Shown: positions 7,983 through 17,548 of the stretch, piece by piece | Layout of the letters: each line of letters opens with the position of its first letter | Position numbering within the stretch: position 1 is the stretch's first letter | Assembly: GCA_012026715.1 (NCBI GenBank) | Contig: VEPB01000473.1 | Coordinates: forward strand, 1-46,265 | Origin: Methylococcaceae bacterium | Lineage (GTDB): Bacteria; Pseudomonadota; Gammaproteobacteria; Methylococcales; Methylococcaceae | Length of the DNA: 46,265 bases | Reading direction: 5' to 3' | The notes under the pieces: generated by a model | Databases searched by the model: none | The model's input: the letters and a program-made list of their open reading frames with translations, nothing else | Told to the model about the DNA's origin: nothing | Made by a program: the position numbers and the translations under genes

Positions 7983-9062
7983 ATGACCCAGAAAATCGCC
8001 GTCCTCGCGGGCGACGGCATCGGCCCGGAAATCGTCGCCGAAGCCCTCAAAGTTCTAGACACCCTTCGCGCCGACTTCGGCCTGGCCGTGGAGACCGAAG
8101 CAGGCCTCATCGGCGGTGCCGCCTATGACGCCACCGGCACCCCGTTCCCCGACACCACCCTCAAGCTGGCGCAGCAGGCCGACGCCGTGCTGCTGGGCGC
8201 GGTCGGCGGCCCCAAATGGGAGCCATTGGATTACTCGGTTCGTCCTGAGCGGGGGCTGCTGGGCCTGCGCTCGGAACTGGAACTTTTCGCCAACCTGCGC
8301 CCGGCCATCCTCTATCCCCAGCTGGTGCATGCCTCCACCCTGAAACCGGAGGTGGTTGCAGGACTCGACGTCATGATCATCCGCGAACTGACCGGAGGCA
8401 TCTATTTCGGCCAGCCACGCGGACGCCGCAACAATGCCCAGGGCGAGCGAGAAGGCTACAACACGCTGATCTATAGCGAATCGGAAATCCGCCGCATCGC
8501 CCACATCGCGTTCCAGGTGGCGCGCAAGCGCGATAAACGGCTGTGCTCCATCGACAAGGCCAATGTGCTGGAATGCACGGAATTGTGGCGGGAGGTGGTC
8601 GTCGAAACCGGCAAGGACTACCCCGAGGTGGAATTGAGCCACATGTACGTGGACAATGCAGCCATGCAGCTGGTGCGCAACCCCAAGCAGTTCGACGTGA
8701 TGCTGACCGACAACATGTTCGGCGACATTTTGTCCGATTGCGCCGCCATGCTCACCGGCTCCATCGGCATGCTGCCGTCCGCGTCGCTGGACAAGGCCGG
8801 CAAGGGCATGTACGAACCCATTCACGGCTCGGCGCCGGACATCACCGGCAAAGGCATCGCCAACCCGATCGCCACCATCCTGTCGGTCGCCATGATGCTG
8901 CGCTACACCTTGAACAACGAAGCCTTGGCAGACCGGGTCGAGCAAGCGATTCGCGCCACCCTGGACGAAGGCTATCGGACCCCAGACATCTATTCCGAAG
9001 GAACCGCCAAGGTCGGCACGGTGCAGATGGGCGACCTGATCGTCCGCAAACTGCGCGCATAG
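7983..9062 (+). CDS. leuB: 3-isopropylmalate dehydrogenase
   Basis: Catalyses NAD-dependent oxidative decarboxylation of 3-isopropylmalate to the 2-oxo acid precursor of leucine. The 359 residues are the usual length. Conserved parts include GDGIGPEI near the N-terminus, the substrate-binding arginines in LRSELELFANLRPA, the RELTGGIYFGQPRGR loop, the metal-binding DNMFGDILSDCAAMLTGS and the NAD-binding EPIHGSAPDITGKGIANP. It sits between leuD and asd on the same strand, an order common in Pseudomonas and related gammaproteobacteria. Confidence 0.97.
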   Translation: MTQKIAVLAGDGIGPEIVAEALKVLDTLRADFGLAVETEAGLIGGAAYDATGTPFPDTTLKLAQQADAVLLGAVGGPKWEPLDYSVRPERGLLGLRSELELFANLRPAILYPQLVHASTLKPEVVAGLDVMIIRELTGGIYFGQPRGRRNNAQGEREGYNTLIYSESEIRRIAHIAFQVARKRDKRLCSIDKANVLECTELWREVVVETGKDYPEVELSHMYVDNAAMQLVRNPKQFDVMLTDNMFGDILSDCAAMLTGSIGMLPSASLDKAGKGMYEPIHGSAPDITGKGIANPIATILSVAMMLRYTLNNEALADRVEQAIRATLDEGYRTPDIYSEGTAKVGTVQMGDLIVRKLRA

Positions 9063-9082
9063 GCCTTCGGCGGAGCGAGACC

Positions 9083-10105
9083 ATGAGCAAGACTTACGAC
9101 GTGGCCATACTCGGTGCGACCGGGGCGGTCGGCGAAACCATGCTGGCCATCCTGGAGCAGCGCAACTTTCCGGTCGGCCGGCTCTACGCCCTGGCCAGCA
9201 ACCGCTCCGCCGGTGTCGAACTGGAGTTTCGCGGCGAGACCATCCGGGTGCAGGACGTGGAGCAATTCGACTGGAGCCACGTCCAAATCGGGCTGTTCTC
9301 CGCCGGCGCCTCGGTATCCGCCCGCTGGGCGCCCATCGCCGCCGCGGCCGGTTGCGTGGTGATCGACAACACCTCCTGCTTCCGCTACGAAGACGACATC
9401 CCGCTGGTGGTACCGGAAGTCAACCCGCAAGCCATCGCCCAGTACAGGAACCGCGGTATCATCGCCAATCCCAACTGCTCCACCATCCAGATGGTGGTGG
9501 CGCTCAAGCCCATCTACGACGCGGCCGGCATCGAGCGCATCAACGTCTGCACCTATCAGGCAGTATCCGGCACCGGCAAGAAAGCCATCGACGAGTTGGC
9601 CGGGCAAACCGCCAACCTACTCAATGCCAAGCCCATCGATGCCAAGGTGTACCCTAAGCAGATCGCGTTCAACGTCCTCCCCCAAATCGACATCTTCATG
9701 GACAACGGCTACACCAAGGAGGAAATGAAGATGGTCTGGGAAACCCGGAAGATCCTGGGCGACGACGGCATCCTGGTGAATCCCACCACGGTTCGGGTGC
9801 CGGTTTTCTACGGCCATTCCGAGGCGGTTCACATCGAGACCAAGACCAAGATCAGCGCCGACCAGGCCCGCGAGTTATTACGCGATGCTCCGGGAATCCG
9901 AGTGATCGATGAACGCCAGCCGGGCGGCTATCCGACCGCCGTGACAGAAGCGGCCGGGCGGGATGACGTGTTCGTCGGACGAATCCGTGAGGACCTGTCG
10001 CACCCGCGTGGTTTAAATCTATGGGTGGTCGCCGATAATGTACGCAAAGGAGCCGCTTTAAACAGCGTTCAAATCGCTGAAGAACTAGTCAAAACCCATA
10101 TCTAG
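9083..10105 (+). CDS. asd: Aspartate-semialdehyde dehydrogenase
   Basis: Makes aspartate semialdehyde from aspartyl phosphate with NADPH, the branch point to lysine/diaminopimelate, threonine and methionine. The 340 residues begin MSKTYDVAILGATGAVGETM, an NADP Rossmann motif. The catalytic cysteine is C132 in NPNCSTIQM. The ATG at 9083 has GGAG eight bases upstream; the same frame stays open much further into leuB, but that is overlap without family homology. The 20-base gap to leuB implies cotranscription. fimV follows, the same neighbourhood as in Pseudomonas. Confidence 0.97.
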   Translation: MSKTYDVAILGATGAVGETMLAILEQRNFPVGRLYALASNRSAGVELEFRGETIRVQDVEQFDWSHVQIGLFSAGASVSARWAPIAAAAGCVVIDNTSCFRYEDDIPLVVPEVNPQAIAQYRNRGIIANPNCSTIQMVVALKPIYDAAGIERINVCTYQAVSGTGKKAIDELAGQTANLLNAKPIDAKVYPKQIAFNVLPQIDIFMDNGYTKEEMKMVWETRKILGDDGILVNPTTVRVPVFYGHSEAVHIETKTKISADQARELLRDAPGIRVIDERQPGGYPTAVTEAAGRDDVFVGRIREDLSHPRGLNLWVVADNVRKGAALNSVQIAEELVKTHI

Positions 10106-10185
10106 CGCTAGTCTTTCAACCTATTGAAAAAGTTCCGCAGCGAGTGCGGCGAACCTGAACGGATCTGAAGAAAGGAGCAGGTAAC

Positions 10186-12666
10186 GTGCGTAAGATTCCT
10201 AAATCCTTAGCGATAATGGGGCTTTTGACCCCGCTCGTTGCTCCCGTCAGCGCGGGCGCTTTAGGTATAGGAGATATCCGGCTACGGTCGAACCTGAACC
10301 AACCGCTCAACGCGGAAATTCCGCTCGTCACCTCCGGCTCCGACTCCCTCTCCGACATCAAGATTTCGTTGGCTCCGCCGGAGGCGTTCGCGAGAGCCGG
10401 CATCGAACGCCAGTATTTCCTCTCCAAGTTGAAATTTCAGGCCGTTCAAAAAGCCGACGGGTCTTACATCATACAGGTCACCTCGCAAGAGCCCATTACC
10501 GAACCGTTCCTCAACTTCCTGATGGAAGTCAATTGGCCCCAAGGCCATTTGCTCCGGGAATTTACCGCGTTGGTGGATCCGCCCGCGACCTATGAGGGTC
10601 GCACGGTCGTCAGCAACGACGCGCCCGAATTCGTCGCCCCTGCGAAACGCTTGGCCGCCGAGGAACCGCCGAAACCCGCTGCGGCGCGCCGCTCAGCAGC
10701 GGCTCCTCGCAGCAACGGCGCCGAAGCGCCCCTTCCAGCGGCAGGCAGCTATGGCCCAGTCAAGAAGGATGAAACGTTGTGGGGTATCGCCCGGTTACTG
10801 GCACGCGATACGGGCGTCGCCCCCGACCGAATGATGCAGGCGCTGTTCCAGGCCAACCCCCAGGCATTTTCACGAAACGACATCAACGCATTGAAGGCCG
10901 GCGCCACTCTTGCGATTCCCAGCAAGGACAGCATCGTCCAGGGAAGAGCGGTAAAACCGCTGGAGACCCCGCCGGAATCTACGGTTGCCTCTGCCCAGAA
11001 GCCCAAGACCAAACCACCTACACCAGCCGCTGCGCCAGAACAGGCACCCCGTGGTGAGCTGAAGCTGTATACGCCTTCGGAAACCAAGCCGGAATCGGGG
11101 ACGGGCTCGGCGCCGCCGGCGGCGACCGGAACTCCCACTGCTGGCACTCCGGCGGTCCCGGAGAAGGCTGCCGAAGCTCCCGCGGTCGACCCCCGCATTG
11201 CCGAATTGCAGCAAAAGCTGAATTCGCTGCAGGGCCAGCTGAGCATCAAGGACGAACAGATTGCGACACTGCAGGCACAACAACAGGCCAAGCAGGCTCA
11301 GCCGGTTCCGCCGCCGGTCCAGCCGCCGCCGGTGGTCGAAACGCCCGCGGCTACGCCGGCGCCATCGGCACCTCCGGTTGTTCAGGCCACGCCTGTTGTC
11401 GCACCCACAGCACCGCCGGTCGCGCAGGCGCCGCAACCACCCGTCACCCCTCCACCGGCACCGGCCAAGCAGCCGACCCCAGCGCCGGAGGCGGAAACCA
11501 ATTGGTTCAACTGGCTGCCGGACGCCTATTATCTGGAAGTCGCGGGGGCCGGAACCCTGCTGGTCGGGGCCTTGATCTGGGTTGCCGTTCGTCGTCGAGC
11601 CGCCATGCTAGACGATTTCGAAAGCATGTTTCCGCGCGATGCCCAGGAAAGCGCCTTCAGCGAAATCTATGCGCAAAAGCCGGCGGACTCCAAAATGCCC
11701 GCCCCGGAAGGCTCCAGCAGTTTCAAGAGTTCATTCCTGGTCGAATTCTCCGCCAGCGATTTCGACGCCCTGGATACCGAATCCGACGAACTGGATCCAA
11801 TCTCCGAAGCGGACGTATATCTGGCCTATGGTCGCTACAAACAAGCCGAGGAGCTGATCCGCAATGCCATCGTCCAGTTCCCGGAGCGCGACGAATGTAA
11901 GCTGAAGCTTCTGGAAATCCATTACGCCACCGAAAATCGGGAGGCATTTGAAAGCTATGCGAAGGAATTGCATGGCCTGAAGAAAGACAGCGACCCCGAG
12001 TTTTGGGGAAAAGTCATGGAAATGGGTCGGGAGCTGTGCCCCGACAGCGCGTTGTTTTATTCAAGCGACTCGTCGATTCTGCAGTTGGGGGGCAACGACT
12101 TATTCAGTCGTCCGGCCGAAGAAGCGAGATCCACCGAGTTCATTCCGCTGGGCACGGCAAGATCAACGTCTCCGGACGACGAAGAAGCAGAAATCTCAGT
12201 CGAACCGCCGCCGGTGCCAACGCCCGCCCCCCCTGCCAAACCGGATGCTGGGACGATGTTCGATTCTTTGGACTTCGGCGAGTCTGCCGAAGGACCGGAT
12301 GACTTCATCCTGGACTTTGAGGCGCCCACGGTTCCGGCCAAGACCGCAGAACCAGAGACTCCCAAGGCAAAAGAATCCGCCCCCTCCGGCAAAGCCCCGA
12401 TGGCGCTGGATTTCGACCTGGATTTCCTTTCGGCCCAGGACGAGGTGGAAGTCGAGCAAGAGACCGCACCCATCCTGGATTTCGGCGATCAGTCCTTCGA
12501 AGACCTCACAGACATGAACGAGTTGGAGACCAAGCTGGATCTTGCCAAGGCGTTCGTCGACATGGACGACGTCAGTTCCGCCCGTGAAATCCTTGAGGAG
12601 ATCGCCCAGGCAGGCAACGACGCACAAAAGAAGGAAGCACGGAGCCTGTTGGCCAAGATCGAATAA
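10186..12666 (+). CDS. fimV: FimV-family inner-membrane LysM protein
   Basis: Inner-membrane hub linked in other gammaproteobacteria to type IV pilus assembly, twitching and polar localisation. Order over 826 residues: signal-like hydrophobic N-terminus (LAIMGLLTPLVAPVSAGALG), the conserved GDIRLRSNLNQPLNAEIPL region, a LysM peptidoglycan-binding domain near 187-245 (YGPVKKDETLWGIA), a long Pro/Ala-rich linker with a short coiled coil near 330-365, one membrane helix near 447-470 followed by basic residues, then an acidic cytoplasmic part with TPR-like helices and the C-terminal FimV motif (LDLAKAFVDMDDVSSAREIL). Start GTG at 10186 is supported by AAGGAG nine bases upstream. The gene at the left edge of the window carries a similar TPR-like end, which may link the two in function; that link is inference. 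Confidence 0.93.
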   Translation: MRKIPKSLAIMGLLTPLVAPVSAGALGIGDIRLRSNLNQPLNAEIPLVTSGSDSLSDIKISLAPPEAFARAGIERQYFLSKLKFQAVQKADGSYIIQVTSQEPITEPFLNFLMEVNWPQGHLLREFTALVDPPATYEGRTVVSNDAPEFVAPAKRLAAEEPPKPAAARRSAAAPRSNGAEAPLPAAGSYGPVKKDETLWGIARLLARDTGVAPDRMMQALFQANPQAFSRNDINALKAGATLAIPSKDSIVQGRAVKPLETPPESTVASAQKPKTKPPTPAAAPEQAPRGELKLYTPSETKPESGTGSAPPAATGTPTAGTPAVPEKAAEAPAVDPRIAELQQKLNSLQGQLSIKDEQIATLQAQQQAKQAQPVPPPVQPPPVVETPAATPAPSAPPVVQATPVVAPTAPPVAQAPQPPVTPPPAPAKQPTPAPEAETNWFNWLPDAYYLEVAGAGTLLVGALIWVAVRRRAAMLDDFESMFPRDAQESAFSEIYAQKPADSKMPAPEGSSSFKSSFLVEFSASDFDALDTESDELDPISEADVYLAYGRYKQAEELIRNAIVQFPERDECKLKLLEIHYATENREAFESYAKELHGLKKDSDPEFWGKVMEMGRELCPDSALFYSSDSSILQLGGNDLFSRPAEEARSTEFIPLGTARSTSPDDEEAEISVEPPPVPTPAPPAKPDAGTMFDSLDFGESAEGPDDFILDFEAPTVPAKTAEPETPKAKESAPSGKAPMALDFDLDFLSAQDEVEVEQETAPILDFGDQSFEDLTDMNELETKLDLAKAFVDMDDVSSAREILEEIAQAGNDAQKKEARSLLAKIE

Positions 12667-12679
12667 CTACTCGCCAAGA

Positions 12680-12710
12680 GGCCGGATACGGCGATTCGCC
12701 CTATCCGGCC
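12680..12710 (+). terminator. Long near-perfect hairpin after fimV
   Basis: A 9-bp perfect stem (GGCCGGATA with TATCCGGCC) encloses one C-C mismatch and a further 4-bp stem (GGCG with CGCC) around an ATT loop. It lies 13 bases after the fimV stop. There is no U-run after it, so it may be a terminator that works without a classical tract, or an mRNA 3' end stabiliser. Confidence 0.55.
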
Positions 12711-12797
12711 GCCTTGGGAAGCAGCGCGATCCACCAATTACCTCCCCCTACCCTTGGGCGGCTCCTCGACGCAACCGCCCGACGCTCCCCGTCCCCG

Positions 12798-15575
12798 ATG
12801 CCGTCTAAACCTTTTCCGACGCCGCGCTTCCAGGTCGGCATCGATCTCGGGACCACGAATACGGTGGTCGCTTACAGTGAGCTGACTCCATCCCCGGTCA
12901 TCGAGCTTTTTCCGATCGAGCAGTTGGTTGGCCCAGGGCAAACGGCGGCCCGCCCTTCCCTTCCCTCCACCCGCTACCACCCGGCAGCTGACGAACTCCC
13001 GGAAAGCGACGTGTCCTTACCGTGGGAGCGCGGCGCGGGAGGAACGCAAACCGTGCTGGGGGAATACGCACGGGTTTTAGGCAGCAAGTCGCCGGCCCGG
13101 CAAGTCAACAGCGCCAAGAGTTGGCTGTGCCACCGCAACGTCGACCGGCTCGCGCCCATCCTGCCGTGGAATGCGCCGGAGGGAATTCCCAGGGTATCGC
13201 CAGTGGAAGCCTCGGCTTCCTATCTCGACCATGCCCGCCAAGCCTGGAACCAGCGCTATCCCGACGATCCGCTGGAACACCAGGACATCGTGTTGACCGT
13301 CCCCGCCTCCTTCGAAACCCTGGCGCGCCAGCGCACCGAGGAAGCCGCCAGGCGTGCCGGCCTCACCCGCATCCGCCTGCTGGAAGAACCGCAATCCGCT
13401 TGCTACCACTGGCTTTGGCAGCACCGCCGAACGATTGCGGAAGAACTGGCGGGGTGCCGTACCCTGCTGGTGATCGACATCGGCGGAGGCACCACGGACT
13501 TCTCCCTGGTGCAGATCCGCCACGAAGGGGCCGGGATTCACGAACTCAACCGGATCGCCGTCGGAGATCACCTGATGCTAGGCGGGGACAACATCGATCT
13601 CGCCCTCGCTCACCTGGCCGAAGGTCGACTGCAGGGCGAAGCGGCCTCCTTGTCGGCAGGACAGTTCGCCGAACTGCTAAGCCAATGCCGCACGGCCAAG
13701 GAAGCGCTGCTCCGAGCCGATGCTTCCGCAAGCCACCCGGTAACGCTGCTGGGAAGCGGCCATCGGCTGATCGGTGCCAGTCGCACGGTCCAACTCAGCG
13801 CCAAGGAAGTAGCCGAACTGGTGCTGGACGGCTTCTTCCCCAACATCACCCCGGAAGACCTACCAGCCCGCAAACGCAGCGCCGTCGTCGAATTCGGGCT
13901 GCCCTACGCCGCCGATCCCGCCATTACCAAACACATTGCCGCCTTTCTGAAGCAGCATCGCGAGACCATCGCCGGTTCCGGCGGCGGCAACCCGATCCCG
14001 GATGCGGTCCTGCTCAACGGCGGGCTGTTCCTTAGCTCGCTGTTGGCCGCTCGCGTGCTCGACATCCTCGCGCGCTGGCGCGGCCATCCGCTGAAACAGC
14101 TGCGCAACGACCATCCCGAGTTTGCCGTCGCCTTTGGCGCGGTAGCCTATGGATTGGCCCAGCGGGGATTGCTCGGGGAAAAAATCCGCAGCAGCGCCGC
14201 CCGCAGCTATTTCCTGCTGTTGGAACCCAATGCCGACGATGCCAAAGGCGTCTGCCTGCTCCCCAAGGGATCGGAGGCGGAATCCGAACAGGTACTGGCC
14301 GACCATGTGTTTGCGTTGAGTTTGGGACGGCCGGTCAGTTTCCGCCTCGTCAGCACCAACGATGAAACGGCTTATCGGCTGGGCCAGGTGGTCGCCGTCG
14401 ACCCTGAACGGTTCAGTCCGCTGCCGCCGCTGACCCTGGCCCTGCAGGCCACAGGCGACTGCGAAGCCACGGTGCGCCTGGCCGCCACGATCACCGAACT
14501 GGGCGACCTCAAGGTCCAGTGTATCGAACAGGCCGAACCCGCCCGGCATTGGGAACTGCTGTTCCAGCTGGAAACGGACTCCGTCGCCCCGCTTCCGAGT
14601 TCCGGCAGCCAACCGCTCGTCGACGAAGCCGCGGTCTTGATCGGGATGGTTTTCGGCAAAAAAAGCAAGACCGTTGATCCCAAGCGGGTGAAGAGCCTCC
14701 GCACCGATCTGGAAAAGCGGTTCGGCAAGCGCGCCGACTGGCCCCTGCCGGTGCTGCGGGGACAGTTTGATGCCTTGATGCAAGGAGCTGGATTCCGCCG
14801 GCGTTCCGCGGATCACGAAAAGCTCTGGCTCAATCTGGCCGGATATTGCCTGAGGCCCGGACATGGCGCCCCGCTGGACGAATGGCGCATCGATCAGCTT
14901 TGGCCGATTTACGCCCAAGGCATTCAACACGTGGGCGACGCCCAAGTCTGGTCCGAATGGTGGACCCTCTGGCGGCGCGCCGCCGCCGGACTGGATGCCG
15001 AAGCCCAACAGCGCCTGTTTGCCGATCTCGCCCCCTACATCGCCCCCAAGGCGGCCAAACGCGGCAAGACCGGAGAATTGGCCCGCAAGCGGGGCTACGA
15101 GGATATGCTGCGGCTGGCCGGCAGCCTGGAACGGCTACCGGCCGCGACCAAAACCGAGTTGGGCGACTGGCTGCTGCAACGGCTGGCCAAGCCCGGCGAA
15201 CCTGAGGTGTCCTGGTGGTCGCTGGGTCGCGTCGGTACCCGGATGCCGCTTTATGGCAGCGCCCATGAGGTGGTCGCGGCCGCGACCGCGGAACGATGGC
15301 TGCAGGATCTGCTGCCGCTGGATTGGAAAAAGACCGCCGCCGCCGGATTTGGCGCCGCCCTGATCGCCCGCATGTCGGGCGACCGCGCGCGCGACATCGA
15401 GGACAGCCTGCGGAAGGCGGTGATCGGGAAACTGCAGGACAGCAAATGCCCCCGCAGCTGGCTCGACATGGTGAACCGGGTGGCCGAACTGACCGAAACC
15501 GACGTCCGCCAGGCTTACGGCGAAGCCTTGCCGGCGGGACTTCGGCTGCTGCCTCCGCAATCCCGGCAAGCCTGA
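12798..15575 (+). CDS. Hsp70-family protein with long C-terminal extension (DUF3731-like)
   Basis: A 925-residue Hsp70-like ATPase. The nucleotide-binding domain has phosphate-1 motif VGIDLGTTNTVVAYS near 14-28, phosphate-2 LVIDIGGGTTDFSLVQI near 224-240 and an adenosine-type motif DAVLLNGGLFLSSLL near 400. After about 560 it departs from DnaK: instead of a canonical substrate-binding domain and lid it has about 350 helical, Arg/Leu/Trp-rich residues, as in the large bacterial Hsp70 proteins annotated with DUF3731. It has no signal peptide, so it is cytoplasmic. The ATG at 12798 is preferred over a TTG at 12714, which lies in the hairpin region. No co-chaperone genes adjoin it. It faces the sigma-54 regulator tail to tail across 23 bases. 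Clients are unknown. Confidence 0.87.
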   Translation: MPSKPFPTPRFQVGIDLGTTNTVVAYSELTPSPVIELFPIEQLVGPGQTAARPSLPSTRYHPAADELPESDVSLPWERGAGGTQTVLGEYARVLGSKSPARQVNSAKSWLCHRNVDRLAPILPWNAPEGIPRVSPVEASASYLDHARQAWNQRYPDDPLEHQDIVLTVPASFETLARQRTEEAARRAGLTRIRLLEEPQSACYHWLWQHRRTIAEELAGCRTLLVIDIGGGTTDFSLVQIRHEGAGIHELNRIAVGDHLMLGGDNIDLALAHLAEGRLQGEAASLSAGQFAELLSQCRTAKEALLRADASASHPVTLLGSGHRLIGASRTVQLSAKEVAELVLDGFFPNITPEDLPARKRSAVVEFGLPYAADPAITKHIAAFLKQHRETIAGSGGGNPIPDAVLLNGGLFLSSLLAARVLDILARWRGHPLKQLRNDHPEFAVAFGAVAYGLAQRGLLGEKIRSSAARSYFLLLEPNADDAKGVCLLPKGSEAESEQVLADHVFALSLGRPVSFRLVSTNDETAYRLGQVVAVDPERFSPLPPLTLALQATGDCEATVRLAATITELGDLKVQCIEQAEPARHWELLFQLETDSVAPLPSSGSQPLVDEAAVLIGMVFGKKSKTVDPKRVKSLRTDLEKRFGKRADWPLPVLRGQFDALMQGAGFRRRSADHEKLWLNLAGYCLRPGHGAPLDEWRIDQLWPIYAQGIQHVGDAQVWSEWWTLWRRAAAGLDAEAQQRLFADLAPYIAPKAAKRGKTGELARKRGYEDMLRLAGSLERLPAATKTELGDWLLQRLAKPGEPEVSWWSLGRVGTRMPLYGSAHEVVAAATAERWLQDLLPLDWKKTAAAGFGAALIARMSGDRARDIEDSLRKAVIGKLQDSKCPRSWLDMVNRVAELTETDVRQAYGEALPAGLRLLPPQSRQA

Positions 15576-15598
15576 CCCACGATCAGCGCACTTCAGTG

Positions 15599-17548
15599 TC
15601 AGTGGGTGGAAGCCGTCTCCCCCACCCGGGCCGCGATGCCGTAGTGGGCGATCTTCTTGTACAGCGTGGAGCGGGTGATGCCGAGGATGCGGGCGGAGCG
15701 GGTGATGTTGCCGTTGCAGGCGGTCAGGGTCGCTTCAATCACCTCCGACTCCCATTCCGCGAGGGATCGCAAAGGCTCCGGTGCCGGCCGGCCCGAATCA
15801 GGTGGCGGCAGGCTGAACCGCGTTCCGGCAGGCATTGATTCCAACTCGTCAAAAAAATCCTGCGGCAGGTCCTCCAGCCGGATGTGGACCGCGTCCGTCA
15901 GCGGCAACGAACTACGGATGACGTTGGACAATTGCCTGACATTCCCTGGCCACGGATGCCGCAGAAACAGCTCCTTCACCTCATCGGCCAGCCGAATGCC
16001 GCTTGCCAGCCCGGCCGCTTCCAGCTCCCGCCGCAAGATGCCGTCGATGACATCCGCCTTGTCCTCGCGTTCCCGCAACGGCGGCAAGGTCAGCTGCGCC
16101 CCGTTGAGTCGGTAGTAGAGGTCGCGCCGGAACCGGCCCGCGCGGACCGCCTCCTGGATCGGCACGTTGGTGGCGGCGAAGATCTGTACGTCGACCTTCA
16201 CCGGACGGTTCGCGCCGATGGGGAAGAATTCCGAATTTTCCAGAACCCGAAGCAGGACGGCCTGCAAGTCCAGGCTCATATCGCCGATCTCGCCGAGGAA
16301 CAGGACCCCCTTGTCGGCCAGCAGAAATTTGCCCGGCTTGCCTTCCCGGCTGGCCCCGGTGAAGCTACCCCCGGCATAGCCGAACAACTCACTATCGATC
16401 AACTCGCGCGGCAGCGAGGCGCAGTTGAGGGCAATGAACGGACCGGACCGGCGTGGGCCGGCCTCGTAAGCCCGCCGAACCAGATATTCCTTGCCGGCGC
16501 CGGACTCGCCCATCACCAGGACTGGGATGCGGCGCTGCTGATAGCGTACCGCCCGTTCCAGCAACACCTCCGCGACCGCCGGCCGCTGAGCGCTCACCTG
16601 AACCTGACGCACATAGGCCACGCGCGACTGCCCCGCGAGCGCCGCCTGCGCCGAATTGCCCCCATCATCCTGTCCACGCGGCTCCAGCAGCGACGCCAGG
16701 GCAGCTGCACGTCCTCCCGGCGATTCGCCGGCATCGCGGGGCACGGCGAGCATGCGATGCTCCGCATCGCCCAGAAGAGGTCCGTCGCCTTGGCGGGCTG
16801 TCCCATCGTGACCGCAAGCCGAGCGCACTCGTACTGGCCGGGCTTGAGAGAAACCGCATTTGAGCAACCCCTCCTCGACGCGGGATCCCACCATGCACAT
16901 GAGGAACTTGAGCAAGCCTGGGCTGATCTCGCGGTCGCTGAGCAGACCGACCACGGCGATCAAACGGCCGTCCTCGGCGAAGACGGGATAGCCGGCGGTG
17001 GCGTAAGGATGCAGCAACGGCAAGTAGTGCTCTTCGCCACAGAAGGCGATGGGGGCGCCAGTTACGGCGGCGGAACCGACACCATTGTTACCGATCACCG
17101 CCTCGCTCCAATCGGCGTCGCCAGCGCGCAGCTGGAGCGCCGCCGGGCAGTGGCGCAGGGCTTCGCCCCGCCGACTCAGCAAGCGGCAACGGGCATCCGC
17201 AAGACATAGGGTGAGACCGGACGCGGGCGCCAGGTCGGCACCCACCTGATCGAGCAAAGTCTCTAAGCCATGCAGACGGGAGCGGTCATGATCCGGAGCG
17301 GCGAATACCAGCCGCCGTAACGCCGCCATTCGGTCCGCCAACTTAAATGACAGCGGGTAATCCTCCAGACAGCGTTGCCAGGAGGTTGCCACTTCGCCGC
17401 GCACCCAGTCGTCAGGCGCCGGCACCTGCAGCGTCTGGTGCATCCATTCCCACGCCTGGCGTGGACGGTAGAGCGGAGCAACGGTATCGTCGGAATCTCC
17501 CGGCAGGGTTGAGGCCGACCGAGGATCGGCTGAAACATCGGTAGTCAT
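15599..17548 (-). CDS. AcoR-like sigma-54 dependent activator with altered AAA+ motifs
   Basis: A 649-residue regulator of the AcoR layout: N-terminal sensor with GAF-like part near 95-225 (VIGNNGVGSAAVTGAPIAF), AAA+ domain near 325-555 and Fis-type helix-turn-helix at the end (NITRSARILGITRSTLYKKI). Walker A GESGAGKE (347-354) and the arginine finger region (GRFRRDLYYRLNG) are intact. Two key motifs differ: the sigma-54 contact loop reads GSFTGA (394-399) instead of GAFTGA, and Walker B reads VLFLGE (415-420) where the metal-coordinating Asp is replaced by Gly (GGC codon). ATP hydrolysis may thus be weak or lost. ATG at 17548 is the likely start; the frame runs on to 17650. The target genes are unknown; no -24/-12 promoter was seen beside it. 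Confidence 0.85.
   Translation of the reverse strand: MTTDVSADPRSASTLPGDSDDTVAPLYRPRQAWEWMHQTLQVPAPDDWVRGEVATSWQRCLEDYPLSFKLADRMAALRRLVFAAPDHDRSRLHGLETLLDQVGADLAPASGLTLCLADARCRLLSRRGEALRHCPAALQLRAGDADWSEAVIGNNGVGSAAVTGAPIAFCGEEHYLPLLHPYATAGYPVFAEDGRLIAVVGLLSDREISPGLLKFLMCMVGSRVEEGLLKCGFSQARPVRVRSACGHDGTARQGDGPLLGDAEHRMLAVPRDAGESPGGRAAALASLLEPRGQDDGGNSAQAALAGQSRVAYVRQVQVSAQRPAVAEVLLERAVRYQQRRIPVLVMGESGAGKEYLVRRAYEAGPRRSGPFIALNCASLPRELIDSELFGYAGGSFTGASREGKPGKFLLADKGVLFLGEIGDMSLDLQAVLLRVLENSEFFPIGANRPVKVDVQIFAATNVPIQEAVRAGRFRRDLYYRLNGAQLTLPPLREREDKADVIDGILRRELEAAGLASGIRLADEVKELFLRHPWPGNVRQLSNVIRSSLPLTDAVHIRLEDLPQDFFDELESMPAGTRFSLPPPDSGRPAPEPLRSLAEWESEVIEATLTACNGNITRSARILGITRSTLYKKIAHYGIAARVGETASTH

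Noticed and set aside
13860..15008. 382-codon frame opposite the Hsp70-like gene
   Set aside because: Antisense shadow without ribosome binding site or domain.
15884..17209. 441-codon frame opposite the sigma-54 activator
   Set aside because: Antisense shadow; the activator frame has clear AAA+ and HTH motifs.
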